Assembly: GCF_001425575.1 (NCBI RefSeq)
Contig: NZ_LMRD01000007.1
Span: forward strand, 635,724 to 699,723
Origin: Aurantimonas sp. Leaf443
Lineage (GTDB): Bacteria > Pseudomonadota > Alphaproteobacteria > Rhizobiales > Rhizobiaceae
DNA: 64,000 nucleotides
Direction: 5' to 3'
The translations under genes and the position numbers were made by a program. The notes under the pieces are model-generated. The model was given only the letters and a program-made list of their open reading frames with translations, did no database searches and was not told the origin of the DNA. Numbering within the stretch: position 1 is the first letter of the stretch; each line of letters opens with the position of its first letter. Positions 37,283-49,000 of the stretch are shown piece after piece.

Positions 37283-38062
37283 ATGAGCCTCAAATCCCGC
37301 ATCATTCCCTGCCTCGACGTGAAGGACGGGCGCGTCGTGAAGGGCGTCAATTTCGAGGGGCTCGTCGATGCCGGCGATCCCGTCGAGGCGGCCAAGGCCT
37401 ATGACGCGGCGGGGGCGGACGAGCTCTGCTTCCTCGACATCACCGCCTCCTCCGACGACCGCGAGACGATCTTCGACGTGGTGGCGCGGACCGCCGAGGC
37501 CTGCTTCATGCCGGTGACCGTGGGCGGGGGCGTGCGCACGGTGGCCGACATCCGCCGCCTGCTGCTCGCCGGGGCCGACAAGGTTTCGATCAACACGGCG
37601 GCCGTGGCGCGGCCCGAATTCGTCGCGGAGGCCGCCGACAAGTTCGGCAACCAGTGCATCGTCGTGGCCATCGACGCCAAGCGCGTCTCGGCCGCCGGCG
37701 AGGCGGAGCGCTGGGAGATCTTCACCCATGGCGGGCGCAGGCCCACCGGGCTCGACGCGGTGCATTTCGCCCGGCGCGTCGTGGCGCTCGGGGCCGGCGA
37801 GATCCTCCTCACCTCCATGGACCGCGACGGCACCAAGGCCGGCTTCGATCTCGGCCTGACGCGCGCCGTCGCCGACGCGGTGGCCGTGCCCGTCATCGCC
37901 TCGGGGGGCGTCGGCACGCTCGATCATCTCGTGGCGGGCGTCATCGAGGGGCATGCGAGCGCCGTGCTCGCCGCCTCGATCTTCCATTTCGGCACCTATT
38001 CGATCGCCGAGGCCAAGGCGCATATGGCGGCCGCCGGCATCCCCATGCGCCTCGACGCCTGA
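37283..38062 (+). CDS. hisF: Imidazole glycerol phosphate synthase subunit HisF
   Basis: HisF is the cyclase subunit that uses ammonia from HisH to form imidazole glycerol phosphate and AICAR. The 259-residue barrel starts [20 protein letters not shown] with the catalytic aspartate, [11 protein letters not shown], the second aspartate in [13 protein letters not shown], and [10 protein letters not shown]. The start at 37283 follows a purine-rich AGGGGAG. hisE follows after 156 bases. Confidence 0.97.
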   Translation: MSLKSRIIPCLDVKDGRVVKGVNFEGLVDAGDPVEAAKAYDAAGADELCFLDITASSDDRETIFDVVARTAEACFMPVTVGGGVRTVADIRRLLLAGADKVSINTAAVARPEFVAEAADKFGNQCIVVAIDAKRVSAAGEAERWEIFTHGGRRPTGLDAVHFARRVVALGAGEILLTSMDRDGTKAGFDLGLTRAVADAVAVPVIASGGVGTLDHLVAGVIEGHASAVLAASIFHFGTYSIAEAKAHMAAAGIPMRLDA

Positions 38063-38218
38063 TCGGGGCCGAGGCCGTCTCGCCCCACGGTTGCGGCCCG
38101 CCGGCAGCGCCGCGACGGGCGGGATCGTCGCACGGCCGTCACGAAGCGGCGGCGCGGCGTGGATTGCCCTTCGCCGCCCGGCATGCCAATGAAAATTCGC
38201 ACGGGCCAAGGGCACCCC

Positions 38219-38548
38219 ATGACGACTTTCGACCTCAACGACCTCGAGAGGATCGTCGCGCAGCGCGCGGCCTCCGCCGACCCGTCCTCCTATACGGCCA
38301 GGCTCGCGGCGGGCGGGCCGGCGAAAGCGGCCAAGAAGCTCGGCGAGGAGGCCGTCGAGACGGTGATCGCCGCCGTCTCCGAGACGCCGGAGAAGCTGAC
38401 CTCGGAAGCCGCCGACCTTCTCTACCATCTCCTCGTGACGCTTCATCTGTCGAACGTGCCGCTCTCGGCGGTGATGGAGGAACTCGAGCGGCGCACGGCC
38501 GAGACCGGGCTGCAGGAAAAGGCGCGCCGCCCGCAAGGGCAGGCCTGA
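38219..38548 (+). CDS. hisE: Phosphoribosyl-ATP pyrophosphatase
   Basis: HisE hydrolyses phosphoribosyl-ATP in the second step of histidine synthesis. The 109-residue protein has the conserved [15 protein letters not shown] and [15 protein letters not shown] helices with metal-binding acidic residues. ATG at 38219 gives the family length; the stop overlaps the coaA ATG (TGATG), coupling the two genes. Confidence 0.95.
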   Translation: MTTFDLNDLERIVAQRAASADPSSYTARLAAGGPAKAAKKLGEEAVETVIAAVSETPEKLTSEAADLLYHLLVTLHLSNVPLSAVMEELERRTAETGLQEKARRPQGQA

Positions 38549-39510
38549 TGCTGGACCAGCTGACGCCCTCGCGCCTCTCGCCCTACCGGGTCTTCTCGGC
38601 GCGCGAATGGGCGAAGTTCAGGGCGGACACGCCGCTGACCCTTTCGGAAGGGGAGGTGCGGCGCCTGCGCTCGCTCGGCGATCCGGTGGATCTGGAGGAG
38701 GTGTCGCGCATCTACCTCTCCATGTCGCGGCTTCTCTACGCCCATGTCGAGGCCTCGCAGCTTCTCTTCCGCCAGCGCCAGACCTTCCTCTCGGGCGGCG
38801 CGGCGGGCCCGAAGACCCCCTTCATCATCGGCATCGCCGGCTCGGTCGCCGTCGGCAAGTCGACGACGGCGCGCATCCTCACCGAGCTCCTCGGCCGCTG
38901 GACGACCTCGCCGCGCGTGGCGCTGGTGACGACCGACGGCTTCCTCTACCCGAACGCGGTGCTGGAGGCGGAAGGGCTGATGCAGCGCAAGGGCTTTCCC
39001 GAGAGCTACGACGTCTCGGCCATCCTGCGCTTCCTCTCGGACGTGAAGGCAGGCGCCCGCCATGTCCAGGCGCCGGTCTATTCGCATATCGTCTACGACG
39101 TGGTGCACGGCCAGCGCGTGACGATCGACCGGCCGGACATCCTCGTCTTCGAGGGGCTGAACGTCCTGCAGGTGCGCGACATGCCCAAGGACGGCAAGGC
39201 CGTGCCCTTCGTCTCCGACTTCTTCGACTATTCCATCTATATCGACGCCGACGAGGACGACATCCGCCGCTGGTATATCGAGCGCTTCATGAAGCTGCGC
39301 GAGACGGCCTTCCGCGACGAGCGCGCCTTCTTCCACCGCTATTCCAAGATCTCCGACGAGGAGGCGCTGGCCATCGCCGAGCGGCTCTGGACGACGATCA
39401 ACGCGCGGAACCTGCACGAGAACATCCTGCCGACGCGCCCGCGCGCCGATCTCATCCTGCGCAAGGGCCGCGACCATCTCGTCGACCAGGTGGCGCTGCG
39501 CAAGATCTGA
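38548..39510 (+). CDS. coaA: Pantothenate kinase (type I)
   Basis: CoaA phosphorylates pantothenate, the first step of CoA synthesis. The 320-residue product has [18 protein letters not shown], the P-loop [33 protein letters not shown] and [20 protein letters not shown]. It overlaps the hisE stop, the usual hisE-coaA pairing of Rhizobiales. A parS-like sequence lies 16 bases after its stop. Confidence 0.97.
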   Translation: MLDQLTPSRLSPYRVFSAREWAKFRADTPLTLSEGEVRRLRSLGDPVDLEEVSRIYLSMSRLLYAHVEASQLLFRQRQTFLSGGAAGPKTPFIIGIAGSVAVGKSTTARILTELLGRWTTSPRVALVTTDGFLYPNAVLEAEGLMQRKGFPESYDVSAILRFLSDVKAGARHVQAPVYSHIVYDVVHGQRVTIDRPDILVFEGLNVLQVRDMPKDGKAVPFVSDFFDYSIYIDADEDDIRRWYIERFMKLRETAFRDERAFFHRYSKISDEEALAIAERLWTTINARNLHENILPTRPRADLILRKGRDHLVDQVALRKI

Positions 39511-39525
39511 CGCGCGTTCGGCGGG

Positions 39526-39541
39526 CGTCTCACGTGAAACG
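39526..39541. promoter_or_regulatory. parS-like site 6 (13 of 16 bases)
   Basis: CGTCTCACGTGAAACG keeps CACGTGAAAC of the parS consensus. It lies between coaA and the SbmA-type gene, 25 kb from the proposed origin. Weaker than the others; may be a secondary site. Confidence 0.5.
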
Positions 39542-39665
39542 CGGCCGGGCGGCCGGGCGCCACATGACCGCCATTTAATGCCGCCCGCGCGCCATCTTCG
39601 CTAGACTGGCATGGCGCGGCCGAAGGGTCCGCGCCCGCCGAACTCCGACAAGGACCTGCCTTCCC

Positions 39666-40925
39666 GTGTTCGTCTCCTTCTTCCCGAACCCCAAGCCCTT
39701 CTTCTGGTCCGTGGTCGTCTGGACGCTCGTCGCCGTCGGGCTCTGGTACACGGTGGGCGAGGGGCTCGGCGCCTTGTTCGGCCTGCCGCCGCGGCCCGAG
39801 GACGTGCCGCCCATCGTCGGGGTCACGGTGTTCTGGTCGGCGCCCTTCCTGTGGTTCTACGTCTATTTCGCCGTCTTCGTCGGGCTGTTCTATGCGTTCT
39901 GGCGCCTCTACGCGCCGCATCCCTGGATGAACTGGTCGATCCTCGGCTCGGCGCTCATCATCTTCGTCACCTATTTCCAGGTGCAGGTCTCCGTCGCCAT
40001 CAATGCCTGGTACGGGCCGTTCTACGATCTCATCCAGGCCGCCCTCGCCAAGACGCGGCCGGTGACGATCGCGGAATTCTACGGCGAGATGCTGACCTTT
40101 GCCGGCATCGCCTTCCTCGCCATCACCATCTCCGTGCTGAACCTCTTCTTCGTCAGCCACTACATCTTCCGGTGGCGCACGGCGATGAACAACTACTACA
40201 TGGCCCACTGGTCGAAGCTGCGGAAGATCGAGGGTGCCTCGCAGCGCGTGCAGGAGGACACGATGCGCTTCTCCACCACGGTGGAGTCGCTGGGCGTCCG
40301 GCTGATCGACGCGGTGATGACGCTGATCGCCTTCCTGCCCGTCCTCGTCGTCCTCTCGGCCAACGTCACCACGCTGCCGATCATCGGGCAGGTGCCCTAT
40401 GCGCTCGTCTGGGCGGCGATCCTGTGGTCGGCCTTCGGCACGGGCTTCCTCGCCCTCGTCGGCATCAAGCTGCCGGGCCTGGAGTTCCGCAACCAGCGGG
40501 TGGAGGCGGCCTACCGCAAGGAGCTCGTCTACGGCGAGGACGACGCGAGCCGCGCCCAGCCGCCGACGGTGGCCGAGCTCTTCGCCAACGTGCGCCGCAA
40601 CTATTTCCGGCTGTATTTCCACTACATGTATTTCAACGTCGCCCGCATCGGCTACCTGCAGGCCGACAACATCTTCCCCATGCTGATCCTCGGCCCCACC
40701 ATCGTCGTCGGCGCCATCACGCTCGGCGCGATGAACCAGATCCTCAACGCCTTCGACCAGGTGCGCTCCTCCTTCCAGTATCTCGTCAATTCCTGGACGG
40801 TGATCGTCGAACTCCTCTCCATCTACAAGCGCCTGCGCGGCTTCGAGGCCGCCATCGAAGGCGAGCCGCTGCCCGAGATCGACCAGCGCTGGCTCGCCCG
40901 CGAGGGCGTGGGGATCGACGGGTAG
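39666..40925 (+). CDS. SbmA/BacA-family peptide transporter
   Basis: A 419-residue inner-membrane protein with about seven hydrophobic segments and the SbmA/BacA landmarks [53 protein letters not shown] and the C-terminal [18 protein letters not shown]. SbmA/BacA import proline-rich peptides and related compounds by proton motive force and matter for symbiosis and pathogenesis in Rhizobiales. There is no ATPase domain, so it is the SbmA rather than BclA type. A GTG start is used because it matches the family N terminus. Confidence 0.9.
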   Translation: MFVSFFPNPKPFFWSVVVWTLVAVGLWYTVGEGLGALFGLPPRPEDVPPIVGVTVFWSAPFLWFYVYFAVFVGLFYAFWRLYAPHPWMNWSILGSALIIFVTYFQVQVSVAINAWYGPFYDLIQAALAKTRPVTIAEFYGEMLTFAGIAFLAITISVLNLFFVSHYIFRWRTAMNNYYMAHWSKLRKIEGASQRVQEDTMRFSTTVESLGVRLIDAVMTLIAFLPVLVVLSANVTTLPIIGQVPYALVWAAILWSAFGTGFLALVGIKLPGLEFRNQRVEAAYRKELVYGEDDASRAQPPTVAELFANVRRNYFRLYFHYMYFNVARIGYLQADNIFPMLILGPTIVVGAITLGAMNQILNAFDQVRSSFQYLVNSWTVIVELLSIYKRLRGFEAAIEGEPLPEIDQRWLAREGVGIDG

Positions 40926-41365
40926 GGCCACAGGGACGCGCGCCGCCGCCGGAGCGGCGTCGCGCGCCCGCTTCGGCGGTCCAGGGCGTAACGCTCCGCA
41001 GAGAAGACCGGCGCGCGTCGAGGCAGCGCACATCCCGAGCCCTCGAACGCCAGGCTCGCGCCGCCCGCTTCTCCCCTGCGGGGCGACGTTCCGGCGGGGC
41101 GATGAGGGGGCGGCGCAGCCGATCGGCGTCGCGCCGCTGCGGCCGCCTTCGCGCGCGTGCCCGCCCGTGCCGCCGCCGCGCGCTCGAAAGCCGCGACCGC
41201 GCTGCCCGCACCTCGCGCCCCCGAGGCCGCCGGCGGCACCACGGTCTTCCGCCCCGGCCCTTTGCGCCGGCGCCACGCCCGAACGAAAAGGCCCGCGCGG
41301 ATCGCTCCGCGCGGGCCTTGTCCTGTCGGACGTCCGTCCGGCGCCCGAAGGCGCCGGGGAGAGGC
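40926..41365. other. Intergenic region between SbmA-type gene and rpsA
   Basis: 440 GC-rich bases between convergent genes. It contains the rpsA terminator (41288-41319). Long open frames on both strands here are composition artefacts; no supported gene. Confidence 0.5.
41288..41319 (-). terminator. Intrinsic terminator of rpsA
   Basis: A perfect 14-bp stem, AAGGCCCGCGCGGA with TCCGCGCGGGCCTT, and a 4-base loop. On the minus strand it runs into TTTTCGTTC. It lies 46 bases past the rpsA stop. Confidence 0.9.
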
Positions 41366-43066
41366 TTACTCGTCGTCCTGGCGGCCCTTGAGGGCGGCGG
41401 CGAGGATGTCGCCGAGCGAGGCGCCGGAGTCGGAGGAACCGTACTGTGCGACGGCTTCCTTCTCCTCGGCGATCTGCAGCGCCTTGATCGACACGCCGAC
41501 GCGGCGGGCCTTCTTGTCGAACTGCGTGATGCGCGCGTCCAGCTTCTGGCCGACCTGGAAGCGCTCGGGGCGCTGCTCGTCACGGTCGCGGGCGAGATCG
41601 GCGCGGCGGATGAAGGAGGTGAAGTCGGTATCGACGATCTTCACTTCCAGGCCGCCGTCGTTCACCGCCGTGACCTCGCAGGTCACGACCGCGCCGCGGC
41701 GCAGGTCGCCGGCTTCCGCCGCTTCCACGAAGGCGTCGCCGCCCACCTGCTTGATGCCGAGCGAGATGCGCTCCTTCTCGACGTCGACGTCGAGAACCTG
41801 CGCCTTGACGATGTCGCCCTTGTTGAACTCCTCGATGACCTGCTCGCCCGGACGGTTCCAGTCGAGGTCGGAGAGGTGCACCATGCCGTCCACGTCGCCC
41901 TCGAGGCCGATGAACAGGCCGAACTCGGTCTTGTTCTTGACCTCGCCCTCGACGATCGTGCCGGTCGGGAAGCGCTCGGAGAAGGTCTCCCAGGGGTTGG
42001 CGAGCGTCTGCTTGAGGCCGAGCGAGATGCGGCGCTTGTTGGGGTCGACCTCGAGCACCACCACTTCGACTTCCTGCGAGGTCGAGAGGATCTTGCCGGG
42101 ATGGACGTTCTTCTTCGTCCAGGACATTTCCGAGACGTGGATGAGGCCCTCGATGCCCGGCTCCAGCTCCACGAAGGCGCCGTAGTCGGTGATGTTGGTG
42201 ACGCGGCCCGTGACCTTGACGCCCATCGGGTACTTCACGCCGATGCCGTCCCACGGATCGGCCTCGAGCTGCTTCATGCCGAGCGAGATGCGGTGGGTTT
42301 CCTGGTTGATGCGGATGATCTGGACCTTGACGGTCTGGCCGATCTGCAGGATCTCGGTCGGATGGTTGACGCGGCGCCAGGCCATATCGGTGACGTGCAG
42401 CAGGCCGTCGATGCCGCCGAGGTCGACGAAGGCGCCGTAGTCGGTGATGTTCTTGACGACGCCCTCGACCGTCTGGCCCTCTTCGAGGTTCTGGACGATC
42501 TCCGAACGCTGCTCGGCGCGGCTCTCCTCGAGGACCGTGCGGCGCGAGACGACGATGTTGCCGCGGCGCTTGTCCATCTTGAGGATCTGGAAGGGCTGCG
42601 GCGTGTTCATCAGCGGGGTCACGTCGCGGATCGGACGGATGTCGACCTGCGAACGGGGAAGGAAGGCGACCGCGCCGTCGAGATCGACCGTGAAGCCGCC
42701 CTTGACCTGGTTGAAGATCTGGCCTTCGACCTTCTCGTTGCGGTTGAACTTCTCTTCGAGCTTGACCCAGCTCTCCTCGCGGCGGGCCTTGTCGCGGCTG
42801 AGCACGGCCTCTCCGAGGGCGTTCTCGATGCGCTCGACATAGACCTCGACCGTGTCGCCGACCTTCAGGTCGCCGCCGATCCGGCCGCCGAATTCCTTGA
42901 GGGCCACGCGGCCCTCGACCTTCAGACCGGCGTCGATGACGGCCATGTCCTTCTCGATCGCGACGACGGTGCCCTTGACGACCGTTCCTTCCGCGACGTC
43001 CTGCTCGTGAAACGACGCTTCGAGAAGCGAGGCGAAATCCTCGCGCGTCGGGCTTGCGTTAGACAT
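41366..43066 (-). CDS. rpsA: 30S ribosomal protein S1
   Basis: S1 binds mRNA on the 30S subunit and helps initiation on structured messages. The 566-residue product has six S1 OB-fold repeats; their marks recur as KGTVVAIEKDMAVIDAGLK, VEGQIFNQVKGGFTVDLDG, VEGVVKNITDYGAFVDLGG, TGRVTNITDYGAFVELEPG and VEGEVKNKTEFGLFIGLEG. Start at 43066 (MSNASPTREDFASLLE) matches Rhizobiales S1. It lies 296 bases downstream of cmk on the same strand, the usual cmk-rpsA order; that gap has no visible gene. Confidence 0.97.
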   Translation of the reverse strand: MSNASPTREDFASLLEASFHEQDVAEGTVVKGTVVAIEKDMAVIDAGLKVEGRVALKEFGGRIGGDLKVGDTVEVYVERIENALGEAVLSRDKARREESWVKLEEKFNRNEKVEGQIFNQVKGGFTVDLDGAVAFLPRSQVDIRPIRDVTPLMNTPQPFQILKMDKRRGNIVVSRRTVLEESRAEQRSEIVQNLEEGQTVEGVVKNITDYGAFVDLGGIDGLLHVTDMAWRRVNHPTEILQIGQTVKVQIIRINQETHRISLGMKQLEADPWDGIGVKYPMGVKVTGRVTNITDYGAFVELEPGIEGLIHVSEMSWTKKNVHPGKILSTSQEVEVVVLEVDPNKRRISLGLKQTLANPWETFSERFPTGTIVEGEVKNKTEFGLFIGLEGDVDGMVHLSDLDWNRPGEQVIEEFNKGDIVKAQVLDVDVEKERISLGIKQVGGDAFVEAAEAGDLRRGAVVTCEVTAVNDGGLEVKIVDTDFTSFIRRADLARDRDEQRPERFQVGQKLDARITQFDKKARRVGVSIKALQIAEEKEAVAQYGSSDSGASLGDILAAALKGRQDDE

Positions 43067-43362
43067 TCGTTCTCCTTGGGAGCATCCGGCCTCCTGAGGC
43101 TGGGATGCGAAGCGCCGTGGGGCCTGCCGCCCCGGGGTCGGTGTTCGAAGGCACGTGGCCGGCCGATCCAGCCCCGGCGGCCTTGCGGCGGCAGGGGCGG
43201 CGGGAGATCCCTTGTCGAAGGGAGGCCCGCCCGGCGCGATGGATCGACGGCGACGCGTAGTCCGGCATGCGTCCGGCGGCCTGGCGAGGATCGCGGAGCG
43301 CCTTCGCGGGCTGGAACGCGGAAGACGGGCGGCCTTCGCTCGGGAAGACCACCCCGGCTTCG

Positions 43363-44001
43363 CTATCTCCGCGAAAGGGCGCCGTCGACGATCTGACACG
43401 CCGCTCGGAATGCCGCGTCTATATCCAAAGCGCTCGTGTCGAGCAAGTGCGCGTCCTCGGCGGCCTTGAGCGGCGCGACGCTGCGCCCGGCGTCGCGCGC
43501 GTCGCGCTGGCGCACCTCGAAGAGGATGCGCGCGTAGTCGACGTCGCGGCCCTTGGCGAGGAGCTCGTCGGTGCGCCGGCGCGCCCGCACCTCGGGACTG
43601 GCGGTGACGAAGATCTTCACCGCCGCGTCCGGGCAGATCACCGTGCCGATGTCGCGCCCGTCGAGCACGGCGCCCTCGGGCCGGGCGGCGAAGGCGCGCT
43701 GGAAGGCCGTCAGCGCCTCGCGCACGGGCGGATGGGCGGCGACGCGCGAGGCGCGCTCGCCGGCCTCGTGGCCGCGCAGGGGCTCCTCCTCGATGAGGGC
43801 GGCGTCGAGCCCCGCGGCGATGGCGGCCATGGCCGCGGGATCGTCGAGATCGCCGCCGCCCGCCGCCGCGATCGCCCCGACCGCGCGGTAGAGGAGCCCG
43901 GTGTCGAGATAGGGCAGGGCGTAATGCGCCGAGAGGCGCTTGGCGAGCGTGCCCTTGCCGGCAGCGGCCGGGCCGTCGATGGCGATGGTGAATGCGGGCA
44001 T
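43363..44001 (-). CDS. cmk: Cytidylate kinase
   Basis: CMK phosphorylates CMP and dCMP. The 212-residue product starts MPAFTIAIDGPAAAGKGTLA with the P-loop; YLDTGLLYRAVG, VLDGRDIGTVICPDA and the RRTDELLAKG segment form the NMP-binding and lid regions. Family length. It precedes rpsA and in related genomes follows aroA directly; here an L,D-transpeptidase/LysR pair and a small membrane-protein gene separate them. Confidence 0.96.
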   Translation of the reverse strand: MPAFTIAIDGPAAAGKGTLAKRLSAHYALPYLDTGLLYRAVGAIAAAGGGDLDDPAAMAAIAAGLDAALIEEEPLRGHEAGERASRVAAHPPVREALTAFQRAFAARPEGAVLDGRDIGTVICPDAAVKIFVTASPEVRARRRTDELLAKGRDVDYARILFEVRQRDARDAGRSVAPLKAAEDAHLLDTSALDIDAAFRAACQIVDGALSRR

Positions 44002-44231
44002 GGGCTCTTTCGGGCTTGCGGCGTGCGCCCCCCTATCACCGCCGCGGGCGGGCGCGCAAATCCGGCGCGCCCGCCTCTCGCGCGCGCCGCCTCTCGCGCG
44101 AGCGCCGCCTCATGCCGGCCCGCCGTCGAACCGGGCCTTCGGGGCGTCTCATCCGACGAGACGCCAAGCGCCGCGCGGGCTGGCGCCGCGCGGCCGACGC
44201 CGGGAACGGTCGTCGCGACGGCGCGGCGGTC

Positions 44232-45005
44232 TCAGGCCGCGGCGCCGACGGCCGCCATCAGCGGCGCCTGGTGCACCACGATCCGGGCGTGATGCGGCAC
44301 GCGGTCGTAGAGGTCGATCACGTCCTGGTTGACGAGCCGCACGCAGCCCGAGGAATTGGCGCCGCCGATACTGTCCCATTCGGGCGTGCCGTGCAGGCGG
44401 TAGAGCGTGTCCTGGCCGTTCTGGAAGATGTAGAGGGCGCGCGCGCCGAGCGGGTTGTCCACGCCGGGCGCCATCCCGCCATTGGCGACGGAGTAGATCT
44501 CGAGCGAGGGCTTGCGCGCCACCATCTCGGCCGGCACCTTCCAGCGCGGCCAGGGCTGGCGCCAGTGGATGACGCCCTCGCCGCCCCAGGCGAAGCCGTC
44601 GCGGCCGATGCCCACGCCGTAGCGCAGCGCCATGCCGCCGGGCTCGACGAGGTAGAGGAAGCGGTTCGGCGTATCCACGACGACCGTGCCCGCCGGCTCG
44701 CCGGTCGGATCGACGACGCGCTGGCGGAAGAATTTCGGGTCCATGCGCCAGTAGGGCACGGCGGGGATCGTGTGGCCGCCATCCTCGCGGGCGGCGAACC
44801 AGGCGTCGAGCTCGGGCGTGCGCTGCACGGTGGGGGCGGCTGCGGCCGGGGCGGGCGGCGGCGCGGCGGAAACGCGGACGGGCGGCGCGGCGAGCGCCAG
44901 CGACGAGGGCCGGGGCTGGAGCGCGGTGGTGCAGCCGGCCAGCGTGCCGCCGGCGGAGGCCGAGAGGACGAGGAACGTGCGTCTCGTGAGGTTGCGTCTC
45001 GTCAT
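44232..45005 (-). CDS. L,D-transpeptidase (YkuD family), putative Tat lipoprotein
   Basis: A 257-residue protein with an N-terminal RRTFLVLSASAGGTLAGC: twin arginine plus a lipobox ending in Cys, suggesting Tat export and lipidation. After a proline/alanine-rich spacer comes the YkuD domain with LHGTPEWDSIGGANSSGCVRL, whose SxGCVR cysteine is the nucleophile. Such enzymes make 3-3 peptidoglycan cross-links or attach outer-membrane proteins. A TTG start five codons upstream is less likely. It is divergent from a LysR regulator. Confidence 0.9.
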   Translation of the reverse strand: MTRRNLTRRTFLVLSASAGGTLAGCTTALQPRPSSLALAAPPVRVSAAPPPAPAAAAPTVQRTPELDAWFAAREDGGHTIPAVPYWRMDPKFFRQRVVDPTGEPAGTVVVDTPNRFLYLVEPGGMALRYGVGIGRDGFAWGGEGVIHWRQPWPRWKVPAEMVARKPSLEIYSVANGGMAPGVDNPLGARALYIFQNGQDTLYRLHGTPEWDSIGGANSSGCVRLVNQDVIDLYDRVPHHARIVVHQAPLMAAVGAAA

Positions 45006-45110
45006 GCGGCCCTTCTCCAAACCCTGCGACCGGCCGGCTCCCGCGCCTCGGGGCGCGCGGATGCGGCGGCCGGGCGGCTCTCGCCGCCCTATCCTGCAGA
45101 GCCTGCTACC

Positions 45111-45142
45111 ATGAGCAATGGGAATTGGGCTATACGGCTCAT
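45111..45142. promoter_or_regulatory. Possible LysR-type operator
   Basis: Inverted repeat ATGAGC (45111-45116) and GCTCAT (45137-45142) with a 20-base spacer, directly upstream of the LysR gene and in the divergent gap facing the L,D-transpeptidase gene. Position fits autoregulation; the half-site type is not diagnostic. Confidence 0.4.
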
Positions 45143-45160
45143 AACCTGGAGGAATGGGAT

Positions 45161-46063
45161 ATGGACCTGACCGCCGCCCTGCGGGCCTTCGTGCGCATCG
45201 TGGAACGCAGCTCGATGACGGAGGCGGCCCACGATCTGGGCGTCAGCCAGCCGGCGATCTCCAAGCAGATGACGGGCCTGGAGGCCCGCGTGCGCGCCCG
45301 GCTCCTCGAACGCTCGCCCCGCCACGTGCGGCCGACCGCGGCCGGCCAGGCGCTCTACGAGGCGACGCGCTCGGGGCTTGCGGCGATCGACGCGGCGCTG
45401 GAGGGCGTCAGCCGCGGCGCGGGCGAGGTGGAGGGCGGGCTGCGCATCCACGCCCAGTGCTGCATCGGCGCCAAGATCGTGCATCCGCTGGTGATGGACT
45501 TCCAGCGCGATCACCCCGCCGTCTCGGTGGACCTCATCCTGGAGAACCGGGTGATCGATCTCGTCTACGACAATTTCGACATGGCGATCCGCTACGGTCG
45601 GCCCGAGGCGCAGGACGTGGTGGTGCGCCGGCTGGGGTCTGTGGACCGGCTGCTCGTGGCGAGCCCCGCCTTTCTCGACGCCTTCGGGCCGATCGACACG
45701 CCGGAGCGCCTCGCGTCCCTGCGGCTGGTGACGACGAGCAACGTCCTGTCGCAGCGCCGGGTGCTGACGCTCCTGCGCGAGGGCGCGGCGATCGAGGTTC
45801 CCGTGCGGCCGGCGATCCATACCAACGACGCCGAGGTGCTGGTGCGCACGCTTCTCGCCGGCCATGCCTGCGGGCCGGTGCAGCGCCTTCTCGTGGCCGA
45901 GGACCTCGAGGCGGGCCGGCTCGTGCGCATCCTGCCCGACCACGAGGTTCGGCCGGCCGAGATGGTGCTCGCCTATCCGTCCGTGCGCTACATGCGCCCG
46001 GTCGTTCGCAGCTTCGCCGACGCGCTGGTGCGTCATCTCGCCGGCACCGAGGGCATCGCCTGA
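45161..46063 (+). CDS. LysR-family transcriptional regulator
   Basis: A 300-residue LysR regulator. The N-terminal helix-turn-helix spans about residues 1-65 (MDLTAALRAFVRIVERSSMT, then HDLGVSQPAISKQMTGLE). The C-terminal substrate-binding domain includes DLVYDNFDMAIRYGRPEAQD, typical of the DNA-binding LysR group related to PA2206/DsdC-like solos. Start at 45161 has a GGAGG about nine bases before it. Target may be the divergent L,D-transpeptidase gene; this is inference from position. Confidence 0.9.
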   Translation: MDLTAALRAFVRIVERSSMTEAAHDLGVSQPAISKQMTGLEARVRARLLERSPRHVRPTAAGQALYEATRSGLAAIDAALEGVSRGAGEVEGGLRIHAQCCIGAKIVHPLVMDFQRDHPAVSVDLILENRVIDLVYDNFDMAIRYGRPEAQDVVVRRLGSVDRLLVASPAFLDAFGPIDTPERLASLRLVTTSNVLSQRRVLTLLREGAAIEVPVRPAIHTNDAEVLVRTLLAGHACGPVQRLLVAEDLEAGRLVRILPDHEVRPAEMVLAYPSVRYMRPVVRSFADALVRHLAGTEGIA

Positions 46064-46076
46064 GGCGCGGGCCGGC

Positions 46077-46490
46077 TCAGTCCCGCCCCTCGGCCGGCGG
46101 GGGCTCCGGCGCTTCGGCGGGGATCGCGCGGACCCCGCGCGCGTCGAGGACGAGGAGGAGCGCGGCGACGGCGCTGCCGAGCACGAAGGGCAGGGACAGG
46201 AAGAACAGGACGAGCGCCAGATCGCCGACGAGCCGCGCCGTCCGAAGGCCGGCGTCGACGACGCCGTTGCCCGTCGAGAAGATCGCCGCGCCCCCGCCGA
46301 GCGTGCCCTCGCCGCTCGCATGGAAGAGGACGGCGAGGCCGAGGCAGGCGCCGACGAGGAGCGGCAGGGGCAGGAGCGCGGCCAGCCGCCGCTTCAGCCC
46401 GCCCGGACCAGACTTCGCGCGGCGCGCCCGGTGGCGGCCGTAGACGAAGGAGATCGGCAGGAAGAAGAGGAGGGCGAGGAGGCCGGCCAT
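46077..46490 (-). CDS. Small membrane protein of unknown function
   Basis: A 137-residue protein with three hydrophobic segments: MAGLLALLFFLPISFVYG at the N terminus, LLPLPLLVGACLGLAVLF around residues 39-56, and LALVLFFLSLPFVLGSAVAA about 91-110. The tail is proline/acidic. No family recognised. It starts 9 bases downstream of the aroA stop, so it is translated in the same operon. Confidence 0.75.
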   Translation of the reverse strand: MAGLLALLFFLPISFVYGRHRARRAKSGPGGLKRRLAALLPLPLLVGACLGLAVLFHASGEGTLGGGAAIFSTGNGVVDAGLRTARLVGDLALVLFFLSLPFVLGSAVAALLLVLDARGVRAIPAEAPEPPPAEGRD

Positions 46491-46499
46491 GCGGGCGCC

Positions 46500-48570
<2,071 letters not shown>

Positions 48571-48664
48571 GGCCAAGGCCCGGCGAAACGGGCGCCGCGC
48601 CCCCCGTGCCGACACGGGACGCGGGGCGGCGCCGAGGAAGTTGGACGGCCGGTGCGATTAGCGC

Positions 48665-48693
48665 TTGACCGTCCCCGCGGGCTTCATTAAGAC
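48665..48693 (+). promoter_or_regulatory. Candidate promoter of tRNA-Ala
   Basis: TTGACC (48665-48670) and TAAGAC (48688-48693) with a 17-base spacer, 66 bases before the tRNA. Plausible but not unique. Confidence 0.4.
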
Positions 48694-48758
48694 CCGCCCA
48701 CACAAGACGGGGGGCGCACCAGACGCCCTTCGCCCGCGCCGGTCCGCCGGCACGTGAT

Positions 48759-48834
<76 letters not shown>

Positions 48835-49000
48835 AATCCTCTCCCTGATCCCGCTATCGCCCGGTTCCACGCTCGCCTATCGGGCGTTTCGCGCCTCAGT
48901 TGACGCGTCCCGCGCCCTTGTCCATTCCTGGACGATGCCCGTCCTGCCGGAGTCTCGGCGCACGCGGCATGAAGTTCCGGATCCGAACGGGAGGCGGCGC

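Noticed and set aside
39611..43396. Rightward open frame of 1261 codons across the sbmA-rpsA region
   Set aside because: It runs antisense to rpsA and partly out of frame with the SbmA-type gene. Long antisense frames are expected at this GC content, and the translation has no domain.
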